From Anaerolineales bacterium (lineage in GTDB: Bacteria; Chloroflexota; Anaerolineae; 4572-78; J111): a stretch of 64,000 nucleotides of DNA. Positions 34,318 to 42,233 of the stretch are shown piece by piece. The position numbers and the translations under genes are program-made. Position 1 is the first letter of the stretch. Each line of letters begins with the position of its first letter. The notes beneath the pieces were generated by a model. That model saw only the letters and a program-made list of their open reading frames with translations, had not been told where the DNA came from and made no database searches. The stretch is from the NCBI GenBank assembly GCA_015075405.1, contig JABTUK010000004.1, positions 620,001 to 684,000 of the forward strand, in the 5' to 3' direction.

Positions 34318-35985
34318 ATGCTCAATTTAATTCAAGCCAGGCCTTCGGCTAGGCCCAGGACAATGGCCGGGGCCAGCCTGACGATTGTGGTACTGCTGGC
34401 TGTGCTAATCCTGATAGCTCCACCTGTCCAGGCCGCCACTATCACCGTCAACACCACCACCGACGAAAACAATAACGATGGCGACTGCTCGCTGCGGGAG
34501 GCGATTATCGCCGCCAATACTGATACCGCTGTAGATGCATGCCTGGCCGGCAGCGGGGCCGATACCATCAGCCTGCCGGCGGGCAACTACCTCCTGACTA
34601 TTAGCGGCCGCAATGAAAACGCCGCCCAAACCGGCGACCTTGACCTCAGCGCCGATTTGACCATCAGTGGGGCCGGTCAGACAATGACCATTATAGATGC
34701 CGGTACGCTGGACCGAGTCTTCCACATTGGAGTCAGTAGTACCGTCGAAATCTCCGGGGTGACTATCGCCGGGGGGCGGATTACCGCCAATTTTGGCGGC
34801 GGCGTCTTTGTGAACAATGGCAGCACCTTGACCCTCACCGACAGCCAGGTGATTGGCAATAGCGCTGCCAGCGGGGGTGGTGGTATCTACGTGAGTGATA
34901 GCGCCTTGACTCTGGTCAACAGCCGGGTATCTAGCAACAGCACTACCAGTGATGGCGGGGGCATCTATGCTGACGTGAGCACTGTAATCCTTACCGGCAG
35001 CCTGGTGGACCTCAACAAAGCTACCAGCGGCGGCGGTATCTACACCGGCAGTGGTACTTTGACTTTGACCAACAGCCAGATAGTGAGCAATAGCGCCAGC
35101 TACAGCGGCGGCGGGATTTATGACAGTGCCAGCACTTTGACTCTGACCAACAGCCGGATAAGCGGCAACCAGGGCGGTTATTCTGGCGGCGGGATCAATG
35201 CAGGAACCGGCAATTTAACCTTGCTCAATAGCCAGGTGGATGGCAACACCGTGGACGGGACCGGCGGCGGTATCTACCTTAGCCTCGGTACAGCGACCAT
35301 CACCAACACTCTGGTCAGCACCAATACCAGCGGCTTTGCCGGGGGAGGAATTTCCAGCGGCAGCGCGTTGACCCTGGTTAACAGCACCATTAGCGGCAAC
35401 AGCAGCGTAAACAATGGCGGCGGCCTTGATATTCGGATCGGGACTACCAAACTGTATAACGTCACCCTGGCCAACAACACCGCCGACTCGGATAGCGACA
35501 ACGACGGCGACGGCGGCGGGGCCTACATCTTCAGCCCCGACGGTACACTCATTGCCACCCACAGCATTATTGGCGGAAATATTGACGGCAGCACCGCGAG
35601 TAATCAACACCCCGACTGTTCCGGCGCCTTAACCGGGGCAGGCTATAACCTGATCGAGAACATCATCGGCTGCACCCTGGCCGGCGACCTGACCGGGAAT
35701 ATTGCCGGCCTCAGCCCCACCCTCGGCCCACTGCAAAACAACGACGGCCCCACGTTTACCCACGCCCTGCTGGTGGGCAGTCCGGCCATTGACGCCGGGA
35801 ATCCAGCCGGTTGTTCAGACCCGGCCGGCCTGCCTTTAACCACCGATCAGCGCGGATTTTTTCGCCCGGCGGATGGGGACGGTAACTTTATCAGCCGGTG
35901 TGATTTGGGCGCGTATGAGTTCAACTCGTCCGCCGACCCTGCGCCAACATCCAATCCGATTTACCTGCCGATCATCCATCGCTGA
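34318..35985 (+). CDS. Secreted right-handed beta-helix protein with CSLREA motif and YLPIIHR C-terminus
   Basis: 555 residues. A long N-terminal signal (about 1-40, ending PPVQAA) is followed by a CSLREA box (DGDCSLREAIIAAN, about 55-68). A parallel beta-helix of about 20-24-residue repeats rich in GGGI and LTLTNSQI follows (about 120-430), as in polymorphic outer membrane-type proteins. A Pro-rich linker leads to the final NPIYLPIIHR. The last ten residues match those of the beta-propeller protein at 36409, suggesting a shared sorting or anchoring signal. Expected on the cell surface; ligand unknown. Confidence 0.85.
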   Translation: MLNLIQARPSARPRTMAGASLTIVVLLAVLILIAPPVQAATITVNTTTDENNNDGDCSLREAIIAANTDTAVDACLAGSGADTISLPAGNYLLTISGRNENAAQTGDLDLSADLTISGAGQTMTIIDAGTLDRVFHIGVSSTVEISGVTIAGGRITANFGGGVFVNNGSTLTLTDSQVIGNSAASGGGGIYVSDSALTLVNSRVSSNSTTSDGGGIYADVSTVILTGSLVDLNKATSGGGIYTGSGTLTLTNSQIVSNSASYSGGGIYDSASTLTLTNSRISGNQGGYSGGGINAGTGNLTLLNSQVDGNTVDGTGGGIYLSLGTATITNTLVSTNTSGFAGGGISSGSALTLVNSTISGNSSVNNGGGLDIRIGTTKLYNVTLANNTADSDSDNDGDGGGAYIFSPDGTLIATHSIIGGNIDGSTASNQHPDCSGALTGAGYNLIENIIGCTLAGDLTGNIAGLSPTLGPLQNNDGPTFTHALLVGSPAIDAGNPAGCSDPAGLPLTTDQRGFFRPADGDGNFISRCDLGAYEFNSSADPAPTSNPIYLPIIHR

Positions 35986-36008
35986 GCTATTTTTTAAGGA
36001 GGTTTAAG

Positions 36009-36371
36009 ATGGCTTCAATACCAAATTCGGAAATTATTGAGGGTTCCTGGTCAGATGTCTCCGAGGACACCCGGGACGATTTGCCTCGTCCGCCCAGCCG
36101 GCTGCGCGCTATCCTGAGCCGGGCGGTGATGGTATATCTGGGCTTGTTTTTGGGGATTAGCCTGCTGTTATCCTTGCTAGGGGTTAACCCCCTGACGCAC
36201 GGTGGCCTGATACCTCAGTGTTTGCTGGTCTATGTGGGCCTGAGCCTGTTGTTGGCCCTGGCCCAAACTGAGACCAATCTGATTGATGAACAGGTGCGCT
36301 CTCGGTTGGCTTTGTATACCCACTGGCCCCGGCCTGAGCGGGCGGCTAAAAGAGAGCATAATCTTGATTAA
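36009..36371 (+). CDS. Small two-helix membrane protein, unknown function
   Basis: 120 residues. A hydrophilic N-tail of about 40 residues, then two hydrophobic segments: AVMVYLGLFLGISLLLSLLG (about 43-62) and CLLVYVGLSLLLALA (about 75-90). The C-tail is Arg/Lys-rich, suggesting both ends lie in the cytoplasm. It is preceded by AAGGAGG and sits between two genes for secreted proteins with the same C-terminal motif. A role with their export or anchoring can be guessed from position only. Family not recognised. Confidence 0.65.
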   Translation: MASIPNSEIIEGSWSDVSEDTRDDLPRPPSRLRAILSRAVMVYLGLFLGISLLLSLLGVNPLTHGGLIPQCLLVYVGLSLLLALAQTETNLIDEQVRSRLALYTHWPRPERAAKREHNLD

Positions 36372-36408
36372 CCGGCCAGTTTAAAACCTATTCACAGAGG
36401 AGTAGAAA

Positions 36409-38067
36409 ATGTTACCATCAACCCCATTTTATAAACTTATACCTATCTCCAGGCGGCTTAGATTAGCCGGCATGCTCGCGTTGTTACTCACCACGCTTCT
36501 GACTCCCACCGCCAGCGCTGCACTGGTCAACCAAAAAATCAGCGCCACGATGCCCGCTTTGGGAGATGTCGTCTCGGCCCTCATCAGCCCGGATGGGCAG
36601 TATGTGGTCTACTCCGCCGACCAGGATTTGGACGAGGTGTTTGAACTGTACAGCGCCAAACTCGATGGCAGTGCTGCGCCGGTCAAACTCAACAGCCCGC
36701 TGGCCGGGGGTAAAGATGTGGTTAATTTCCAAATTAGCCCCGACAGCAGCCGGGTAGTTTACCTGGCCGATCAAGACACCAACAATAAGCTTGAGTTGTA
36801 CAGTGTGCCCCTCGGCGGCGGCGCTAATGTCAAACTCAATGGGACGTTGGCGACAGGCGGGGATGTTGAAGAATTTTCCTGGCGCATCAGTGCGGATAGT
36901 AGCCGGGTGGTTTACCTGGCGGACCAGGATACCAACGATGTGATTGAACTGTATGGTGTGCCTTTGGGCGGCGGCAGCGTTGTTAAGCTCAACATTTCTC
37001 TGGTAAGCGGTGGTAATGTCACCGGCTTTCAAATCAGCCCCAACAGCAGCCGGGTAGTCTACCTGGCCGACCGGCTGACCGATGAAGTGTATGAACTCCA
37101 CAGTGTGCCGATAGGCGGCGGCATTACCAACAAGCTCAACGCCACGCCGGTCAGCGGCGGGGATGTGCTTGATTTCCAAATTAGCCCCGACAGCAGCCGG
37201 GTGGTTATACTGGGTGATTTGCTGGCCGATGAGGTGTTTGAACTGGAGAGTGTTTTGCTACAAGGCGGTAGCCCAGTCAAAATCAGCGGTACGTTGGTTA
37301 CTGGTGGAGATGTGATTCAATTCCAGATTAGTCCGGATAGCAGCCGGGTGGTCTATCAGGCCGACCAGGATACCGACGGGGTGAATGAACTCTACAGCGT
37401 CTTATTGGGTGGGGGCAGCCTGGTCAAACTCAATAGTACGCTGGTTAGTGGCGGGGTTGTCTACTACGGCGCCTTCCTCATCAGCCCCGACAGCAGCCGG
37501 GTAGTCTACAATGCCGACCAGGATACCGATAACGTATCCGAACTCTACAGTGTACCGTTAGCTGGCGGCAGTTCTGTCAAACTCAATGGCCCTTTCGATA
37601 ACACCAGGGATGTCTACAGCAACTTCCAAATCAGCCCCGACAGCAGTCGAGTTGTTTATCGGGCCGACCAAGACACCGATAACCTGGAGGAATTTTATAG
37701 CGTGCCGTTGGGTGGGGGCAGCTTCGTCAAACTCAACGGTCCGCTAGTTAGCGGCGGCCATGTCCTCTCCATCTTCCAAATCAGCCCCGACAGCGGCCGG
37801 ATGATTTACCTGGCCGACCAGGAAACCGATGAGGTGTTTGAATTGTACAGTGTACCGCTGACCGGCGGCAACGTAGATAAACTCAATCCTCCGCTTGTTG
37901 AAGGTGGTAATGTTTCCACTGATATCCATATTAGCCCAGACAGTAGCCAGGTGGTCTACCTGGCCGACCAGGAAACCGATGAGGTGTTTGAGCTTTTTGT
38001 TACCGCTGGTACGACCTCCGCGCCGTCTACAGAGCCAATTTATCTACCGCTGATTGTGCGGCAGTAG
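36409..38067 (+). CDS. Secreted WD40/TolB-like beta-propeller protein with YLPLIVRQ C-terminus
   Basis: 552 residues. N-terminal signal region (about 1-42, ending TASAAL), then ten tandem units of about 48 residues. Each carries ISPDSSRVVYLADQDTD and an ELYSVPLGGG strand, giving a propeller-like fold. The unit sequences are very similar, implying recent internal duplication. The C-terminus TEPIYLPLIVRQ closely matches that of the beta-helix protein at 34318. Probably a surface binding or adhesion protein; no catalytic residues seen. Confidence 0.85.
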   Translation: MLPSTPFYKLIPISRRLRLAGMLALLLTTLLTPTASAALVNQKISATMPALGDVVSALISPDGQYVVYSADQDLDEVFELYSAKLDGSAAPVKLNSPLAGGKDVVNFQISPDSSRVVYLADQDTNNKLELYSVPLGGGANVKLNGTLATGGDVEEFSWRISADSSRVVYLADQDTNDVIELYGVPLGGGSVVKLNISLVSGGNVTGFQISPNSSRVVYLADRLTDEVYELHSVPIGGGITNKLNATPVSGGDVLDFQISPDSSRVVILGDLLADEVFELESVLLQGGSPVKISGTLVTGGDVIQFQISPDSSRVVYQADQDTDGVNELYSVLLGGGSLVKLNSTLVSGGVVYYGAFLISPDSSRVVYNADQDTDNVSELYSVPLAGGSSVKLNGPFDNTRDVYSNFQISPDSSRVVYRADQDTDNLEEFYSVPLGGGSFVKLNGPLVSGGHVLSIFQISPDSGRMIYLADQETDEVFELYSVPLTGGNVDKLNPPLVEGGNVSTDIHISPDSSQVVYLADQETDEVFELFVTAGTTSAPSTEPIYLPLIVRQ

Positions 38068-38105
38068 CCGTCATCTCAATAAACTAATCATAAATGTCAG
38101 GCAGC

Positions 38106-38135
38106 GAGTCGAGGCTTCAACCAAAGCCTCGACTC
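38106..38135. repeat. Perfect 12-bp stem-loop after the propeller gene
   Basis: GAGTCGAGGCTT - CAACCA - AAGCCTCGACTC. No T-run on either side, so it is not a clear terminator. It may be another dyad element or a 3'-end stabiliser. Confidence 0.6.
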
Positions 38136-38221
38136 CCCCCTACACAACACCGAGAGTTTGCAAAGACAGATAAATCCTTGTCCCATTTTCTTATTCAGCC
38201 AACCTCTCTTATAATAACTTA

Positions 38222-39523
38222 ATGCTCTGGCTGCCTGACCAAGACGCCTTGACCCAACTCGCTCGCGCCCGCCGGCGACGCTGGCAGTGGCGCGTGGCTT
38301 ATTGCCTCGTGTTTCTGTTTCTACTGTTTGGTCTGGGCGAGGCAGCGACCCCACCCCAGGGCGCGCTGTTGGTTGAACTGGAAGCCATTACCACTCCTCA
38401 CCGCTTTGATTTTGTAGACTGGGAATCCCAGAATCTGGCGGCCGAATTGCAGCGGCGCTGGCAGCCTCCGGCATTGCCCGAATCTGTTACAACGCAGCAA
38501 GCCTTAATCCAAGCCTTTCTCCGGCAAGAAGAACAATTACTGGCCGTAAAAGGTGAACTGGCCCGGAGCCACGCCACCCGTACCACCACCTCACCCGATA
38601 CCAATGCCCTGGCTGAAAAATTGGGTCAGATTCACCGGACCCAGAGCAAAATCAAAACCCAGGTCGAATTGTTATTAGCCCAACAAATCGAGGCAGTTTT
38701 ACACGATGAAGGCTTTACCATCGCCGGAGCCGTCTTTCCTCCGGTTGCCTTCCGCCTGATAGACCCGCCCACCGCCCTGATTCTCTCTCCCCGTGACCGG
38801 ATTCAGAACCAATATTTTGTGGCCTTGCAGCCGGGCCTGACTTCACAGCAGCGAGCCGAAATCGAGAGCGCACTCGACCAACGGGGTGATATTTCCAGCT
38901 ACATCACCGATATCGGCGGATTGGGCAGTTACCCCACCATGGTCATCCAGCACGCATTTCTGCCTTACCTGCTTGATACCATTGCCCACGAATGGACCCA
39001 TAACTACCTCTTTACTTTCCCCACCGCCATCGCCTGGAGCTACCAGACCGACCCCCATCTGACCACCATCAACGAAACCACCGCCTCGCTGGTGGGTGCT
39101 GAGATCAGCCGCAAGGTTATCACCCGCTTTTATCCTGATTGGCTGGACCAACTCCCTGCCATCAATCGCGCCGGCGAGGCCGCCCTGGCCAAACCTTCCG
39201 AGTTCCACCTGGCGATGCGCCGCATCCGCCAGGAAGTGGATCGGCTGCTGGCCGCCGGTGAAATTGAGGCCGCCGAAGCCTACATGGAAACGGAACGGCT
39301 CAAACTGGTCGAACAGGGCTACCCTCTACGCAAACTCAACCAGGCTTACTTTGCCTTTCATGGCTCTTATGCCCTCAGTCCCGGCTCCATTGACCCCACC
39401 GGTCCCCAAATTCGCCAGCTTCGCGCCGCCAGCCCCTCTCTCAAAAGCTTCCTGGATCGAGTCGGTTGGCTCAACAGTTCCGCAGATTACGCCGCCTGGC
39501 TGGTCGAAGCCGGGCTGAATTAG
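38222..39523 (+). CDS. Membrane-anchored putative metallopeptidase with HEWTH motif
   Basis: 433 residues. A basic N-tail (RARRRRWQWR) precedes one hydrophobic helix (about 25-40), so the rest probably faces outside. HEWTH at about 256-260 is followed by INETTASLVGAEI (Glu about 285), the ligand arrangement of a zinc peptidase. A coiled-coil-like region spans about 95-155. The upstream sequence has TATAAT about 5 bp before the ATG, so the transcript may be nearly leaderless or start further upstream. Specific family not named. It follows two surface proteins and could process them, but this is only positional. Confidence 0.7.
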   Translation: MLWLPDQDALTQLARARRRRWQWRVAYCLVFLFLLFGLGEAATPPQGALLVELEAITTPHRFDFVDWESQNLAAELQRRWQPPALPESVTTQQALIQAFLRQEEQLLAVKGELARSHATRTTTSPDTNALAEKLGQIHRTQSKIKTQVELLLAQQIEAVLHDEGFTIAGAVFPPVAFRLIDPPTALILSPRDRIQNQYFVALQPGLTSQQRAEIESALDQRGDISSYITDIGGLGSYPTMVIQHAFLPYLLDTIAHEWTHNYLFTFPTAIAWSYQTDPHLTTINETTASLVGAEISRKVITRFYPDWLDQLPAINRAGEAALAKPSEFHLAMRRIRQEVDRLLAAGEIEAAEAYMETERLKLVEQGYPLRKLNQAYFAFHGSYALSPGSIDPTGPQIRQLRAASPSLKSFLDRVGWLNSSADYAAWLVEAGLN

Positions 39524-39542
39524 ACACAGTTTTGTTCGCTCC

Positions 39543-39601
39543 AAGCCGGTCTGCGACCGGCGTTCGGGGGTCAGAGCCAAAGGCCCCCCTGTGGGCAGAC
39601 C
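39543..39601. repeat. CCGGTCTGC element with right half shared with 5410
   Basis: Left part AAGCCGGTCTGCGACCGGC is itself a hairpin. The right part GTCAGAGCCAAAGG to GTGGGCAGACC is the reverse complement of 5410-5445, apart from a base or two. Confidence 0.65.
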
Positions 39602-39629
39602 CTCTCTGAGCTTACAATTTTGACAGAAT

Positions 39630-39658
39630 TTGACAACCCATCTCCTTTGTGTTATTGT
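39630..39658 (+). promoter_or_regulatory. Sigma70-type promoter of the cobalamin operon
   Basis: Perfect TTGACA -35 and TATTGT -10 with 17 bp spacing. Predicted start near 39665, just before the riboswitch. Confidence 0.75.
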
Positions 39659-39678
39659 CCATCCCTAATTACATAGCA

Positions 39679-39877
39679 GTAGCGGCGCCCAATGGCCCGG
39701 ATGTCTTGGGCGCGCCTCGGCGTAGGGAAAGACCGGTTTCAGTCCGGCGCTGTCCCGCAACGGTAACATCCAATTTTAGATTTACGATTTTAGATTTTGG
39801 ATTAAAGGGGGTAGCTCATCTTACTCAATCTGAAATCCAAAATCCAAAATGGATGAAGCCCGACCACCTGCCGCTAC
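39679..39877 (+). promoter_or_regulatory. Adenosylcobalamin riboswitch aptamer
   Basis: The conserved core AGGGAAAGACCGG ... CCGGCGCTGTCCCGCAACGGTAA and the B12 box GAAGCCCGACCACCTGCC are both present. An 8-bp closing stem GTAGCGGC/GCCGCTAC joins the ends. Between core and B12 box sits an 87-nt word-repeat dyad in a position normally held by a variable peripheral helix. Binding of adenosylcobalamin should lower expression of the downstream operon. Confidence 0.93.
39767..39853. repeat. ATTTTAG/CAAAATC-word dyad inside the riboswitch
   Basis: Left array of 7-bp words ATTTTAG ATTTACG ATTTTAG ATTTTGG, right array TGAAATC CAAAATC CAAAATG. CATCC and GGATG close the outside. It extends a peripheral helix without touching conserved core bases. 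Confidence 0.85.
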
Positions 39878-39947
39878 CTTCTTTCGTAGCCACCTACGCG
39901 GAATAGGGGGGTCGGAACCAGAGTTAGCATGGTTACTCTGTCTACTA

Positions 39948-39973
39948 CCCGCCGCCTGGCGGGTTTTGTTTTT
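39948..39973 (+). terminator. Intrinsic terminator of the riboswitch expression platform
   Basis: CCCGCC-GCCT-GGCGGG followed by TTTTGTTTTT, directly upstream of cobD. It makes transcription attenuation the likely control mode. Confidence 0.85.
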
Positions 39974-39988
39974 ACCAGGAATATGGCT

Positions 39989-41098
39989 ATGCCCCGTTCA
40001 AAACTAGCCGAATTGTCACCCGTAGCCCACGGCGCGCTCGATTATGCTGAGCTGGCCCGCCTGGGTTTGAAACCAGATGAGCTGAATGACTTCAGCGCCA
40101 ACAGCAACCCCTATGGGCCGCACCCAGCCGTGTTGGCCGCCTTAGCGGACGCACTACAAGCCGACCGGTTGGCTCGCTATCCTGATCGCGACTGTCTGGC
40201 TTTACGAGCAGCGCTGGCCGCTGTAGATGAAACACCACCGGAAACAATTCTACCCGGCAACGGCGCGACCGAACTGATCCATCTGATCGCCCTGGCCATG
40301 GTCAAGCCGGGTAGCCGCCAGGTGGTGATTGGTCCCACCTTTGGCCAGTATGCCCACGCCATTCGACTGGCCGGCGGAGAGGTGATTGAATACCGCCCTC
40401 CCGTTTCTACCCCCCCCCTGCGCCTCGAGGCCGAGGCTGTCGCTACCGCTTTGCGCCGCTGGCAACCCGCCGGCGTCTGGCTGTGCAATCCCAACAACCC
40501 CACCGGCCAACAGTGGAACGCCGCCGAACTGGCTCATCTGCGCGCCGCCACGCCCGAAGCGGTGTGGATAGTGGATGAGTCGTATCGCTATTTTACCGCC
40601 GTCCCCACGCCCCTGACCGGCTGGAGCGGGGACGAAAATCTAATCCTGCTTCGTTCGCTGACCAAAGATCAGGCGTTGGCCGGGTTGCGCCTGGGTTATG
40701 TCATCGCCGCCCTGGCGGTGATCACCGCGCTGCGGGCGGCACAGCCCACCTGGAGCGTCAATACTTTGGCCCAGGTGGCGGGCGTCGCCGCTTTGCAGCC
40801 GGAGGTTTTGGCCTGGCGCGATGACACTCTAACCTCGCTGCACCGGCATGCGGCAAAACTGTGGGCCGGTCTGACGGAATGGGGCTACCCGGTTTTGCCC
40901 ACAGCTACACCTTATGCCTTAGTCCAGGTGGCCGATGCTGCCAGGTGGCGGGAACGGCTGCTGTTCCAGGGGGTGCAGGTGCGAGATTGCGCCTCCTTTG
41001 GGCTGCCGCAGTACGCCCGTATTGCCGCTCGCCGGCCTGAAGAAAACAAACGATTACTGAGCGCGGTCAAGAATTTGGTAGAAACAAAACAATTCTAA
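39989..41098 (+). CDS. cobD: Threonine-phosphate decarboxylase (class II aminotransferase fold)
   Basis: Makes (R)-1-aminopropan-2-ol phosphate for the nucleotide loop of cobalamin. About 369 residues. DFSANSNPYGPHPAVLAAL starts the fold. GNGATELIHLIALAM binds PLP phosphate near 85, CNPNNPTGQQW is near 165, VDESYRYF near 197, and the PLP lysine is in LRSLTKDQALAGLRLGY near 225. The frame opens at 39929, but those codons overlap the terminator; the ATG at 39989 has an AGGA site 8 bp upstream. First gene of the operon. Histidinol-phosphate aminotransferase is the alternative, but context favours CobD. Confidence 0.85.
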   Translation: MPRSKLAELSPVAHGALDYAELARLGLKPDELNDFSANSNPYGPHPAVLAALADALQADRLARYPDRDCLALRAALAAVDETPPETILPGNGATELIHLIALAMVKPGSRQVVIGPTFGQYAHAIRLAGGEVIEYRPPVSTPPLRLEAEAVATALRRWQPAGVWLCNPNNPTGQQWNAAELAHLRAATPEAVWIVDESYRYFTAVPTPLTGWSGDENLILLRSLTKDQALAGLRLGYVIAALAVITALRAAQPTWSVNTLAQVAGVAALQPEVLAWRDDTLTSLHRHAAKLWAGLTEWGYPVLPTATPYALVQVADAARWRERLLFQGVQVRDCASFGLPQYARIAARRPEENKRLLSAVKNLVETKQF

Positions 41099-41177
41099 AG
41101 TTGCTCACGGATAGGGGAAGAAAATCAAAAAATCTGTGTTTATCCGTGAGCTAACCCATTTTAAGAAAGGTCAATTT

Positions 41178-42233
41178 ATGTTACAACAAACTATCGCCGC
41201 TATCACTCCCCTTGATGAAAAAAGCATGGCCGCCGCCCGCGACCGTCAGGCCGAATTGACCAAGCCAGCCGGGGCGTTGGGGCGGTTAGAGACGCTCTCG
41301 ATCCAATTGGCCGGCATCACCGGCCGGCTCGACCCGCCGCTGACCGAGCGGGCTGTTATTGTCGCTGCCGGCGACCACGGCGTGACCGCCGAAGGCGTCA
41401 GCGCCTATCCGGCTGCGGTGACGCCGCAAATGGTGCTGAACTTTCTCAACGGCGGAGCAGCGATCAACGTGCTGGCCCGCCAGGCCGGAGCGCGGGTGGT
41501 GGTTCTCGATGCCGGCGTGGCGGCTGATCCTTTCCTCAGCCACCCGCACCTGATCAGCCACAAAATTGGCCTCGGCACGGCCAATTTTACCCAGGGGCCG
41601 GCCATGACCCGCGATCAAGCAGTCGAGGCGGTCGAGGCCGGCATTGCCGCCGTCGCCAGGGAGTATGAGCGCGGACTGCACCTGGTCGGCACGGGTGATA
41701 TGGGCATTGGCAATACCACGCCTTCCAGCGCCATCTGCGCGGTCTTGACCAAAGCTTCTGTCGCTGAAGTGACCGGGCGCGGCACCGGGATTGACGAGGC
41801 GACCCGGCGGCATAAAATCGCCGTGATCGAACGGGCCTTGGCCGTCAATCAGCCTGACCCAAACGATGCGCTGGATGTGTTGACCAAAGTCGGCGGCTTT
41901 GAAATCGGGGCAATTGCCGGGATTATCCTGGGGGCCGCCGCCCGCCGGATTCCGGTGCTGGTGGATGGTTTTATCTCCACCGCCGGGGCGCTGCTGGCCG
42001 CCGGGCTGGCTCCCCTCAGCCGCCACTACATGCTGGCCGCCCATCGCTCGGTTGAGCCGGGACACCGCCTGATGCAAGAACACCTGGACTTGCAGCCCAT
42101 CTTTCAACTGGATTTGCGCCTGGGCGAAGGGACCGGCGCGGCCCTAGCTATGCCTGTCGTGGCCTCCGCTATGGCGATTCTCAACGAAATGGCAACCTTT
42201 AGCAGCGCCAATGTGAGCCAAAAAGAGGGATGA
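41178..42233 (+). CDS. cobT: Nicotinate-nucleotide-dimethylbenzimidazole phosphoribosyltransferase
   Basis: Activates the lower base as alpha-ribazole phosphate. About 351 residues. QAELTKPAGALGRLETLSIQLAGI is near 25-48, VAAGDHGVTAEGVSAYP near 68, GDMGIGNTTPSSAI near 172, and the catalytic Glu is in LRLGEGTGAALAMPV near 318. The chosen ATG at 41178 has an AAGAAAGG site. The last codons overlap the cobB start by 4 bp. Confidence 0.96.
   Translation: MLQQTIAAITPLDEKSMAAARDRQAELTKPAGALGRLETLSIQLAGITGRLDPPLTERAVIVAAGDHGVTAEGVSAYPAAVTPQMVLNFLNGGAAINVLARQAGARVVVLDAGVAADPFLSHPHLISHKIGLGTANFTQGPAMTRDQAVEAVEAGIAAVAREYERGLHLVGTGDMGIGNTTPSSAICAVLTKASVAEVTGRGTGIDEATRRHKIAVIERALAVNQPDPNDALDVLTKVGGFEIGAIAGIILGAAARRIPVLVDGFISTAGALLAAGLAPLSRHYMLAAHRSVEPGHRLMQEHLDLQPIFQLDLRLGEGTGAALAMPVVASAMAILNEMATFSSANVSQKEG

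Noticed and set aside
39929..39988. Upstream ATG of cobD
   Set aside because: The first codons overlap the intrinsic terminator of the riboswitch, so the start must lie after it.
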